Shown here one piece after another: positions 38,261 to 46,388 of a stretch of 64,000 nt of DNA. The position numbers and the translations under genes were made by a program. The notes beneath the pieces were generated by a model. It searched no databases. It worked only from the letters and a program-made list of their open reading frames with translations, and was not told the origin of the DNA. The stretch's first letter is position 1, and each line of letters opens with the position of its first letter. Source of the stretch: Gammaproteobacteria bacterium RIFCSPHIGHO2_12_FULL_37_14 (GTDB lineage Bacteria > Pseudomonadota > Gammaproteobacteria > DSM-16500); contig MGXV01000040.1 in assembly GCA_001801485.1 (NCBI GenBank), forward strand, positions 77,723 to 141,722. The letters are read 5' to 3'.

Positions 38261-38302
38261 TTTTACTCAATGTATTGAGTAAAATCACTCAATACATTGA
38301 GT
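38261..38302. terminator. Double palindrome between convergent genes, likely bidirectional terminator
   Basis: ACTCAATGTATTGAGT (38265-38280) and its exact reverse complement ACTCAATACATTGAGT (38287-38302) are separated by six bases. Each half is also a palindrome with seven-base arms, and the first is flanked by TTTT and AAAA. It lies between the GIN-domain lipoprotein gene and sppA, which converge. The stems are AT-rich, and the T run after it (AATTTT) is short. Confidence 0.6.
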
Positions 38303-38406
38303 AATTTTGGTGATAAAAATGATTCAACGTCTTGAAAAATGGTTTTTGGATTAAATTCAATATTTTTTTTGATGCATGGTTGCCAGTATTATCGCAGCCG
38401 TTCATG

Positions 38407-39333
38407 CTACGGCAACTGATTAAATATTGCGTCAAAGGTACTACCCACTTGTCCCCCAAATAAGCGAAATAAATTTGGCATACCGCCATATTCTTTGAAG
38501 TTGTTGGTATGAAATTCTGTTTCCATCACATCCATTAAATTGCCAAGACCGTCGACAAGACCGAGTTTTAATGCGGTTTGTCCTGACCAAAAATCACCGC
38601 TAAATAATTCTTCTGGATTAGCATGTAATTTTCCTTTACGACCTTCGAGTACAGCTCGAGAAAAATTGTCATGCACTTCACTCATGACGGTTTGAATTTT
38701 TTTCAAATCTTCTGGATTTTGCGGTAAGAATGGATCAAGTCGATCTTTGTCATTGCCAACAGTGTAGACGCGACGTTCGATCCCTACTTTTTTCAAGAGA
38801 TCAACAAATCCAAAACCTTTCATAATCACGCCAATCGAACCAGTAATAGTATTGGGATTGACATATATTTTGTCAGCAGCAACGGCAACAAAATAGGCAC
38901 CTGATGTCAATAAATCTTCACCAACAATAATCACGCGCTTATGATATTTCTTTTTGAGAGCTAGAATAGCATCGTGAATAATAGACGATTGCACCGGTGT
39001 ACCACCAGGTGAATTGATATCAAGGATGATGCCCTCAGCATTTTTATCCATAAATGCATCGTGTAAGATAGGAATGGTTTCTTCTGCTGAAAAGCTTCTA
39101 CCTGGTGCAATCATGCCATCTAAGCGAATTAAAGCAACATATTTACCTTTACTGCTAATTGTAGAAACAGTGGAGGTAGGTGAGAAGAGACGAAACGTAG
39201 AAAAACTCATCAAGGCAATGAGTAAAAACCAAGCAATAAAGCGAATATTTTTCCAGCGTCGTTCAGCACGTCTATCTTTTAATATATCGTGTACTAGAGA
39301 GGTCGAGGCATCATCATTTTTTATATTTTGCAT
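38407..39333 (-). CDS. sppA: Signal peptide peptidase SppA (short form)
   Basis: 308-residue membrane-anchored serine protease that degrades leftover signal peptides. One N-terminal helix (about residues 30-50), then the S49 domain: DINSPGG (near residue 105), the nucleophile Ser144 in LLTSGAYFVAVAADKI, and TGSIGVIMKGFGFVDLLKK. This is the 36-kDa type, half the length of the E. coli 67-kDa enzyme. Divergent from coxB. Confidence 0.94.
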   Translation of the reverse strand: MQNIKNDDASTSLVHDILKDRRAERRWKNIRFIAWFLLIALMSFSTFRLFSPTSTVSTISSKGKYVALIRLDGMIAPGRSFSAEETIPILHDAFMDKNAEGIILDINSPGGTPVQSSIIHDAILALKKKYHKRVIIVGEDLLTSGAYFVAVAADKIYVNPNTITGSIGVIMKGFGFVDLLKKVGIERRVYTVGNDKDRLDPFLPQNPEDLKKIQTVMSEVHDNFSRAVLEGRKGKLHANPEELFSGDFWSGQTALKLGLVDGLGNLMDVMETEFHTNNFKEYGGMPNLFRLFGGQVGSTFDAIFNQLP

Positions 39334-39456
39334 ATTTTTTCATTCCTATGGTTTTAATCATACAAGAGTGTCGCTATAATTCGTTCAATCAAAAACGATG
39401 ATCCTATACGAGGATACATAAAATACTAACCCTTAGAATTCACGTAAGGAGATAGC

Positions 39457-41181
39457 GTGCGAAAAGTACAATCTACCTTGTTTGCTTTGTTAGCTGCAAG
39501 TGGCTCTGTGTCTGCAGAGATGACATTAAACCTGACACAAGGTGTTTCTCCTATTAGTCATGATGTTTATGAACTACATATGACGGTGCTATGGATTTGT
39601 GTCGTTATCGGCATTCTAGTATTTGGTGCTATGTTTTATGCGATGATTTTTCACCGTAAGTCACGTGGCGCTAAAGCGGCTCAGTTTCATTCACATACCT
39701 GGTTAGAAATTACCTGGACAATCATTCCAGTTATTATTTTGGTTTTAATGGCCTTCCCGGCAACTAAAGTATTATTCAATATGAATAATGTTGAGAAGGA
39801 AGATGTCACTATTAAGATCACAGGTTATCAATGGAAGTGGCAATATGAATATTTGGAAGAGGGGGTCAGTTTTTTTAGTAATATTTCTACTCCTCGCAAT
39901 CAACGCGATAACCAAGCACCAAAATCAGTTAATTATCTTCGTGAAGTAGATCATCCATTAGTTTTACCGATTCACAAAAAAATTCGTTTTCTTATCACGT
40001 CCAATGATGTCAATCATGCTTGGTGGGTGCCTGATTTCGCAGTGAAACGTGATGCTATCTCTGGATTTATTAATGAAGCTTGGACCAAAATCGATAAACC
40101 GGGTACCTATCGTGGTCAATGCGCTGAACTGTGCGGCATTGATCATGCATTCATGCCTATTGTTGTAGTAGCAACGACTGAACAAGGATTTAAAGATTGG
40201 ATTGCTCAACAAAAGGGACAAGCCACACAAGGCGAAGCGGATACGAATAAACAATGGGCAATGCAAGATCTTATGAAGCAAGGTGAACAAGTATATTCGC
40301 GAATTTGTGCAGCTTGTCATCAACCTACTGGCATGGGTTTACCGCCTACTTTCCCAGCATTGAAAGGTAGTAAGATTGCGACTGGTCCAATTGATGGGCA
40401 TGTCGATATCGTTTTTAATGGAAAGTCTGGAACAGCAATGCAAGCATTCAAAAATCAATTAACAGATGTTGAATTAGCTTCGGTCATTACTTATGAGCGA
40501 AATGCATTTGGTAACAGTACCGGTTCTTCAGTGCAACCTATACAAATTAAAGCGTTACGTGATGGCAAATCTTTAGCAGATGCTTTAACGACTCAACCAG
40601 CACTGGCAACACCAGCAGCAACACCAGCACCAGCAGCAACACCAGCACCAGCAGTCACACCAGCACCAGCAGCAACACCAGCACCAGCAGTCACACCAGC
40701 ACCAGCAGCAACACCAACGACTGATTTACAGGCAGCAATAGATAGAGGTGAAAAGGTTTACATAAGCACCTGTGCGGTTTGTCATCAGCCAACTGGTTTA
40801 GGCATGCCACCGGTATTTCCTGCATTAAAAGGTGCACCACTTACCACTGGTCCTGTGCCTCAACATATTGATCGTGTGATGAATGGTAAGCAGGGTACAG
40901 CAATGGTCGCTTTTAAAGACCAGCTAAATGATCAGCAAATTGCCGATGTTGTCACATATGAACGTAATGCTTGGGGAAATAATACAGGCACGTTGGTGAC
41001 ACCAGAGCAAATTAAAGCTGCACGTCAAGCGGGACAAAGCCCACAAGCTAGCGCCTCCTCTACGGCGACTACCCCGGCAAGCTCATCAGCTGCCGTACCA
41101 GCTGCATCTTCATCTGTACAAACATCACCAACAGGTGCTTCTCAACCTCATGCTACTCAAACATCAGGAGGCAAATCATGA
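39457..41181 (+). CDS. coxB: Cytochrome c oxidase subunit II fused to two cytochrome c domains
   Basis: 574 residues. Signal peptide (residues 1-20), two membrane helices (about 42-66 and 88-108), the QWKWQYEY segment and the CuA site CAELCGIDHAFM. Then come two cytochrome c domains, with CAACH at residues 284-288 and CAVCH at 439-443; the two domains are near-duplicates (QPTGMGLPPTFPALKG versus QPTGLGMPPVFPALKG). They are joined by an Ala/Pro/Thr linker at about residues 380-421 encoded by tandem repeats. Most caa3-type fusions have one c domain. The tail is Ser/Ala-rich. The start is GTG with an AAGGAGAT ribosome site. Stop overlaps coxA by four bases. Confidence 0.95.
   Translation: MRKVQSTLFALLAASGSVSAEMTLNLTQGVSPISHDVYELHMTVLWICVVIGILVFGAMFYAMIFHRKSRGAKAAQFHSHTWLEITWTIIPVIILVLMAFPATKVLFNMNNVEKEDVTIKITGYQWKWQYEYLEEGVSFFSNISTPRNQRDNQAPKSVNYLREVDHPLVLPIHKKIRFLITSNDVNHAWWVPDFAVKRDAISGFINEAWTKIDKPGTYRGQCAELCGIDHAFMPIVVVATTEQGFKDWIAQQKGQATQGEADTNKQWAMQDLMKQGEQVYSRICAACHQPTGMGLPPTFPALKGSKIATGPIDGHVDIVFNGKSGTAMQAFKNQLTDVELASVITYERNAFGNSTGSSVQPIQIKALRDGKSLADALTTQPALATPAATPAPAATPAPAVTPAPAATPAPAVTPAPAATPTTDLQAAIDRGEKVYISTCAVCHQPTGLGMPPVFPALKGAPLTTGPVPQHIDRVMNGKQGTAMVAFKDQLNDQQIADVVTYERNAWGNNTGTLVTPEQIKAARQAGQSPQASASSTATTPASSSAAVPAASSSVQTSPTGASQPHATQTSGGKS
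40610..40716 (+). repeat. In-frame minisatellite coding the CoxB linker
   Basis: A unit built from ACACCAGCACCAGCAG, alternating CAACACCAGCACCAGCAG and TCACACCAGCACCAGCAG (about 36 bases per pair), repeated between three and four times without frameshift. It encodes alternating APAATP and APAVTP. Copy number may vary between isolates by slippage, changing the spacing of the two heme domains. Confidence 0.85.
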
Positions 41182-42848
41182 CCTTCGAATCTCAACATAC
41201 CCATCATTCGGATCATTCATCTGCACATGCGCACGAGCCGCCGCATCATCATTCTTTTAAACACGGATTTTTACCTTGGATAAAAGGCTGGCTGTTTACG
41301 ACGAATCACAAAGATATTGGCACGCTTTACTTATTATTTAGTTTTGTGATGCTTTTTGTCGGTGGTGGTATGGCGTTACTGATTCGTCTCCAATTATTTC
41401 AACCAGGCGCGCGGTTTTTCGATCCTAATTTTTATAATGAATTAGTGACCGTGCATGGCTTAATCATGGTTTTTGGCGTAATCATGCCGTCTTTTGTGGG
41501 TTTGGCTAATTGGATGGTACCAATGATGATAGGTGCGCCTGATATGGCGTTACCTCGTTTAAATAATTGGAGCTTTTGGATTTTACCATTTGCTTTTACT
41601 ATTTTAATTATTTCACTATTCATTCCAGGTTCGGGGCCGAATTTTGGATGGACATTATATGCTCCTTTATCCACTTTATATGGACCACCAAGTACAGATT
41701 ATCTCATTGTTTCTATCCACTTAATGGGTATCTCATCAGTCATTGGTGCGATAAATATCATTGCTACTATTATCAATCTTCGTGCACCAGGCATGACTTG
41801 GATGAAAATGCCCTTATTTGTATGGACGTGGTTAATTACCGCATTTTTACTGATTGGAGCGATGCCAGTTCTCGCTGGGGTTGTCACCATGATTTTATTT
41901 GATCGCCATTTTGGCACCAGTTTTTTCAATGCAGCTGGGGGTGGTGATCCAGTCATGTATCAGCATTTATTCTGGTTTTTTGGTCATCCGGAAGTATACA
42001 TCATGATTTTACCAGCCTTTGGAATTGTCTCTGAAGTCATTCCAACTTTTGCACGTAAGAAATTATTTGGTTATGAATTTATGGTTGGTGCCGTTGCTGC
42101 GATTGCAATTCTTTCTTATATGGTGTGGGGACATCATATGTTTACTGCCGGAATGGCTGTTGGTACGCAGCTTTATTTTATGTACGCTACCATGCTGATT
42201 GCTGTGCCGACAGGCATTAAAGTTTTCAATTGGGTGGCAACGATGTGGCGCGGTTCCATTACATTTGAAACGCCTATGTTATTTGCTATTGCATTTGTTA
42301 TTTTATTTACTATCGGCGGATTTTCAGGATTAATGCTTTCTATCGTTCCGGCTGATTATCAATATCAAGATACCTATTTTGTTGTTGCGCATTTCCATTA
42401 TGTATTAGTTGCTGGTGCTTTACTTTCAATTTTTTGTGCAGTTTATTACTGGTTACCAAAATGGACAGGCCGTTACTACAATGAAACGTTAGGAAAATGG
42501 CATTTTTGGTTAACGGTGATTGGCGTTAATTTAACTTTCTTTCCTATGCATTTCTTAGGACTAGCGGGTATGCCACGTCGTATCACTGATTATGCAGTGC
42601 AATACACAGAGTTTAATATGCTTTGTACGATAGGTGCATTTATTTTAGGATTTGCTCAATTTCTCTTTTTATATAATGTGTTTTCGACAATGTTTGGAAA
42701 AGGTAAAAAAGCTGATGCTAGAGTGTGGGAAGGTTCGCACGGTTTAGAATGGACATTAGATTCGCCCCCTCCTTATCATAGTTTTTCCACGCCACCTAAT
42801 TTAGGTGCTATTTCAACTGAAGTTAATCAAAAGTACGAGCATATTTAA
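41178..42848 (+). CDS. coxA: Cytochrome c oxidase subunit I
   Basis: 556-residue heme-copper oxidase core with about twelve helices. Heme and CuB ligands are visible: the VTVHGLIMVF region His, WFFGHPEVYIMILPAFG with the His-Tyr pair (GHPEVY), WGHHMFTAGM (two CuB His), and VVAHFHYVLVAG (heme a3 and heme a His). The N-terminus is His-rich (residues 6-30) and could bind metal. The K-channel and D-channel regions look normal. It overlaps coxB by four bases and is followed one base later by ctaG. Confidence 0.98.
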   Translation: MTFESQHTHHSDHSSAHAHEPPHHHSFKHGFLPWIKGWLFTTNHKDIGTLYLLFSFVMLFVGGGMALLIRLQLFQPGARFFDPNFYNELVTVHGLIMVFGVIMPSFVGLANWMVPMMIGAPDMALPRLNNWSFWILPFAFTILIISLFIPGSGPNFGWTLYAPLSTLYGPPSTDYLIVSIHLMGISSVIGAINIIATIINLRAPGMTWMKMPLFVWTWLITAFLLIGAMPVLAGVVTMILFDRHFGTSFFNAAGGGDPVMYQHLFWFFGHPEVYIMILPAFGIVSEVIPTFARKKLFGYEFMVGAVAAIAILSYMVWGHHMFTAGMAVGTQLYFMYATMLIAVPTGIKVFNWVATMWRGSITFETPMLFAIAFVILFTIGGFSGLMLSIVPADYQYQDTYFVVAHFHYVLVAGALLSIFCAVYYWLPKWTGRYYNETLGKWHFWLTVIGVNLTFFPMHFLGLAGMPRRITDYAVQYTEFNMLCTIGAFILGFAQFLFLYNVFSTMFGKGKKADARVWEGSHGLEWTLDSPPPYHSFSTPPNLGAISTEVNQKYEHI

Positions 42849-42849
42849 T

Positions 42850-43416
42850 ATGTCAAACTTACCACCGAAATCGAATCGTAAAATTTTAATTATTGCTGGA
42901 TCGGTCGCTGTCATCATGTTCGGATTTTGTTTTGCTATGGTTCCTTTATATGGCCTTATTTGTAAAGCCACAGGAATCAATACCTCAGCGCGTAATGCTA
43001 TGCTAATTACTCCAGCGATGGCAGATGCATTGGGTAAAAAAATCGATATGACGCGTGAGATTACAGTGCAATTTACAGCAACGAATCATATGGGTATGCC
43101 ATGGGATTTCTATCCACGCACCAAGTCAGTTCCAGTCCATCCTGGAGAAAAGGCAAAAGTTTATTTTTATATCAAAAACACAACAGCACATGATATGACT
43201 GTTCAAGCGATTCCCAGCATGACACCGCCTGAATCTCTTGGGCATCTTCACAAAATAGAGTGCTTTTGTTTTCGACAACAAACATTAAAAGCTGGAGAAA
43301 GTCGAGATATGCCGATGGTTTTTCAAATTGATAACGATTTACCAAAAGATGTGCACGTCATCACACTTGCCTATACTTTATTTGATGCCACCACAGAAGC
43401 CACTCAAAAGGGATAA
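42850..43416 (+). CDS. ctaG: Cytochrome oxidase assembly protein CtaG/Cox11
   Basis: 188 residues from ATG 42850 (MSNLPPKSNRK). A single N-terminal helix (about residues 11-30) and a periplasmic immunoglobulin-like domain. CuB-delivery cysteines are in GLICKATG and the KIECFCFRQQTL motif. Known role: copper insertion into the CuB site of subunit I. Sits between coxA and coxC, the standard order. Confidence 0.96.
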   Translation: MSNLPPKSNRKILIIAGSVAVIMFGFCFAMVPLYGLICKATGINTSARNAMLITPAMADALGKKIDMTREITVQFTATNHMGMPWDFYPRTKSVPVHPGEKAKVYFYIKNTTAHDMTVQAIPSMTPPESLGHLHKIECFCFRQQTLKAGESRDMPMVFQIDNDLPKDVHVITLAYTLFDATTEATQKG

Positions 43417-43420
43417 GATA

Positions 43421-44332
43421 ATGAAAAAATATCACCCAGTTAAATATTATTACGTCGCAGATCCTTCATTTTGGCCTATTATTGGTTCGATCGGTTTGTT
43501 TTGCACGGTGATCGGGTTTGTTCAAATTTTACATGAAGGTTGGATTGGCCCTTATTTATTAGTGATAGGGATTCTCACCTTATTCACAACAATGTTTGGT
43601 TGGTTTGGACATGTTATCCGAGAAAGTCTACAAGGATTGCATAGCGAACAAATGGATAAAACTTATCGATGGGGAATGTTATGGTTCATTGTTTCTGAGA
43701 TTGCATTATTTGGTGTTTTCTTTATCGCATTATTTTATACCCGATTATTTACTGTTCCTGAATTAAGTGACGTGCCTTTTACTTTTGCTAAAGATTTGTG
43801 GTTAAGCAGAGGTGGCGCAACGCATCAATATTTATGGCCAACATTCCAAGGGTTATGGCCACTGCTGACTAATCCCAACCCTAAACTATATCCTGGTCCT
43901 GAAGGCGTGATGTATACCTGGGGTATTCCAGCACTGAATACTCTTATACTATTAAGCAGCGCAGTCACTGTCACATGGGCGCATTGGGGATTAAAAAAAG
44001 ATAATCGCCGTCAACTTCTCATCGGTTTGATTTTAACGATTATCTTAGGATTAATTTTTGAAGGATTTCAAATAGGGGAATATTATAAAGCCTATACTGA
44101 GCTAGGATTAACCTTGTCTAGTGGAATTTATGGTTCAACTTTTTTTACATTAACAGGTTTGCATGCTGCTCATGTTACGATCGGCGCTATCATGTTGATG
44201 ATCATTTTCATTCGCTGTTTGAAAGGACACTTTTTACCGGAACATCATTTTGCTTTCGAAGCTGTGTCTTGGTATTGGCATTTTGTTGATGTCGTTTGGT
44301 TGTTTTTGTTTATATTTGTATATTGGCTTTAA
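43421..44332 (+). CDS. coxC: Cytochrome c oxidase subunit III
   Basis: 303 residues with seven helices. Conserved segments FGWFGHVIRESLQG, MLWFIVSEIALFGVFFIALFYTR, the Glu in FEGFQIGEYYKAYTELGLTLSSGIYGSTFFTLTGLHAAHVTIG and AVSWYWHFVDVVWLFLFIFVYW identify it. ATG 43421 begins MKKYHPVKYYYV and follows ctaG by four bases. Closes the coxBA-ctaG-coxC operon; the sulfurtransferase gene starts one base later. Confidence 0.97.
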   Translation: MKKYHPVKYYYVADPSFWPIIGSIGLFCTVIGFVQILHEGWIGPYLLVIGILTLFTTMFGWFGHVIRESLQGLHSEQMDKTYRWGMLWFIVSEIALFGVFFIALFYTRLFTVPELSDVPFTFAKDLWLSRGGATHQYLWPTFQGLWPLLTNPNPKLYPGPEGVMYTWGIPALNTLILLSSAVTVTWAHWGLKKDNRRQLLIGLILTIILGLIFEGFQIGEYYKAYTELGLTLSSGIYGSTFFTLTGLHAAHVTIGAIMLMIIFIRCLKGHFLPEHHFAFEAVSWYWHFVDVVWLFLFIFVYWL

Positions 44333-44333
44333 T

Positions 44334-45224
44334 ATGCCATGGTTAATTAATGCTGCTCAGCTGGATAAGTTTCGTAAAAATCAAAAAAATGTTTTGATTT
44401 TCGATGCGAGTTGGCATTTGCCAGCAGAAAAGCGTCATCCTCGGCAAGAATTTATCGATAAACATATTATTGGTGCACGGTTTCTAGATCTCGAATTATT
44501 TCACGATAAAGAAAATCTGCTGCCTAACATGCTAATACGTGATGAAAAACGTATTGGTGAAATAATGAATGAACTTGCTATCACGAAAGATCAAAAAATT
44601 ATTTTTTATGATCAGAGTAATTTGCATACAAGTTGCCGCGCTTTATGGATGTTTAAAGTATTTGGTTATCATCCCAATCAACTTTATATTTTAGACGGAG
44701 GGTTGAGAGCATGGGAAACCTATGGTGGGAAAATTGAAGCTGGCGAAACACGTCATATTGTTAACAAATCATCCTGTACAATCAATTTTGAATCTCGTTT
44801 TATTCGTACTTTGATACAAATGAAAAGTAATTTACATCACCCTCTAGAGCAAGTCATTGATATGCGTCATCCTGTGCGATTTGTTGGTGGACCCGAGACA
44901 AGAGCTGGTTTACGATCAGGACACATTCCCGGTAGTTTTTCTTTTCCGTACATGACAATGTTTGAAATAACAGCTTGTTTCAAACCTATCGAAAAAATTC
45001 GTAAACAATTAATTGGCATAGGTGTTGATTTATCCTATCCGATAATTACCTTGTGCGGTTCAGGTATGACGGCATGTATTTTGAATTTTGTTTTGGATAT
45101 CATGAATCATGATCAGCACTCACTTTATGATGGTTCATGGTCTGAGTGGGGATCGATGGATGTCTATCCTGGCGAATTTTCTTGTGAAGAAAGGCCAGTA
45201 GTGAGAAGCATCGATAAAGTTTAG
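44334..45224 (+). CDS. sseA: Thiosulfate/3-mercaptopyruvate sulfurtransferase
   Basis: 296 residues with two rhodanese domains. The catalytic loop is CGSGMTA with Cys241; CGSGVTA-type loops favour 3-mercaptopyruvate, while thiosulfate enzymes have CRKGVTA. The N-terminal domain has SNLHTSCRALWMFKVFGY and the second RSGHIPGSFSFPY. ATG 44334 begins MPWLINAAQLDKF and lies one base after the coxC stop, so it rides on the oxidase operon. Likely cytoplasmic, involved in cysteine catabolism or sulfide handling. Confidence 0.92.
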   Translation: MPWLINAAQLDKFRKNQKNVLIFDASWHLPAEKRHPRQEFIDKHIIGARFLDLELFHDKENLLPNMLIRDEKRIGEIMNELAITKDQKIIFYDQSNLHTSCRALWMFKVFGYHPNQLYILDGGLRAWETYGGKIEAGETRHIVNKSSCTINFESRFIRTLIQMKSNLHHPLEQVIDMRHPVRFVGGPETRAGLRSGHIPGSFSFPYMTMFEITACFKPIEKIRKQLIGIGVDLSYPIITLCGSGMTACILNFVLDIMNHDQHSLYDGSWSEWGSMDVYPGEFSCEERPVVRSIDKV

Positions 45225-45226
45225 TG

Positions 45227-46291
45227 TTAAGGGCGCAACGATTTCATTGCATTATGATTAACATGAGCAAGAATTATTTTATAAGCTTGATATTTTTCTT
45301 TATTTTCTTTACTTTCAGGATCAAAGATAATATCTGTTAAGTGTTCTGACTTAAAATTAGGGTTGGTATAAATATTAGTATATTGAAAGCCTATATTATT
45401 TGCTCTCTCATAAGTATTTTGAAAACTTTCTAAGTCAGACTTTAAAGCAGTTAGACTTTTTTGTGGCATCATATTAAGACAAGCTTGAATATAGGCATCA
45501 CACATTTTTCCGAAATGATCGTGACTGCGGTGTTGAATTTTGAGCAAAGCGATTTCTTCAATAAAGTTTTTTAAATCTAAATTATTAAAATATGCATCCT
45601 GTTTTTTTAATAATAAGGGTAACTCTCTTGATCCAACGGGAGCAAATAGACCAGCTAACCCTTTTAAACGATGAACGCGCTCTTCTTCAAACTGCTTTTG
45701 AATGGCTTTTAAGCTATATTTTAAGATGCTTGGATTGTTTTTGGAATCCTCACTAATTTTATCGAATTCTTGTTGACTGAGAGTATCGAGGCAATTACTT
45801 AAATAGGCGTGACACATCTCCTTAAACTTTTCATCTTTAATTGGAGATAAGTTTAATTGAATGATATGTTTAACTAGCTCATGAATCAGAACAAATGATT
45901 CTTGATCCAGTTGATTTTTTACAAACAATTGTAGTTGATCCGCTGTAGGCGGTGGATTGGCAGCAGAATTTCTTAGAGCATATTGCAGATCAAATGTTAA
46001 TTTTTCACGACGATTATCGTTAGCATCCTTTTGCATGATTTCTTGTAGTTCATCGAGTAGTTTTTTTTCATGGACTAATAACCATTCTTTTTGTTGGGCT
46101 TCTTGTCTACTTTTTTCATCTATTGCAAATAGACGATTATATTTATCAATAAAGGCCTCAATCGCCCCCTGCATTTTTTGCAAACTAATCAAGGCCGCAA
46201 TAATAAGTGGCTCTGTCTGTTCGTCTGGATAGTTAGCTAGAGTTTGATTCAATCGTATTTTTAATGCTTGTATATCCTTTAAATCACGCAT
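45227..46291 (-). CDS. Orphan soluble helical protein
   Basis: 354 residues from ATG 46291, chosen because AGAGGTG lies seven bases upstream (the open frame starts five codons earlier). No signal peptide or membrane helix. Strongly charged and helical, with Lys/Glu/Gln-rich stretches near residues 70-105 that look like a coiled coil, and an internal similarity between segments AYLSNCLDTLSQQEF and AYIQACLNMMPQKSL about 110 residues apart, suggesting an internal duplication. Family unknown. It lies next to the F-box-like gene in an accessory pocket between sseA and typA; effector status is only a possibility. Confidence 0.65.
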   Translation of the reverse strand: MRDLKDIQALKIRLNQTLANYPDEQTEPLIIAALISLQKMQGAIEAFIDKYNRLFAIDEKSRQEAQQKEWLLVHEKKLLDELQEIMQKDANDNRREKLTFDLQYALRNSAANPPPTADQLQLFVKNQLDQESFVLIHELVKHIIQLNLSPIKDEKFKEMCHAYLSNCLDTLSQQEFDKISEDSKNNPSILKYSLKAIQKQFEEERVHRLKGLAGLFAPVGSRELPLLLKKQDAYFNNLDLKNFIEEIALLKIQHRSHDHFGKMCDAYIQACLNMMPQKSLTALKSDLESFQNTYERANNIGFQYTNIYTNPNFKSEHLTDIIFDPESKENKEKYQAYKIILAHVNHNAMKSLRP

Positions 46292-46388
46292 ACATTCACC
46301 TCTCATTATTTATTAAGTATAGAAGATGAATATAAAATATAAATTATTGATTAAACTATTAAACCTTTTGAAGGTCAAGGTATTGGTT

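Noticed and set aside
40610..40716. Repeats that might be taken for a CRISPR array
   Set aside because: They are contiguous, in frame and without unique spacers; they encode the CoxB linker.
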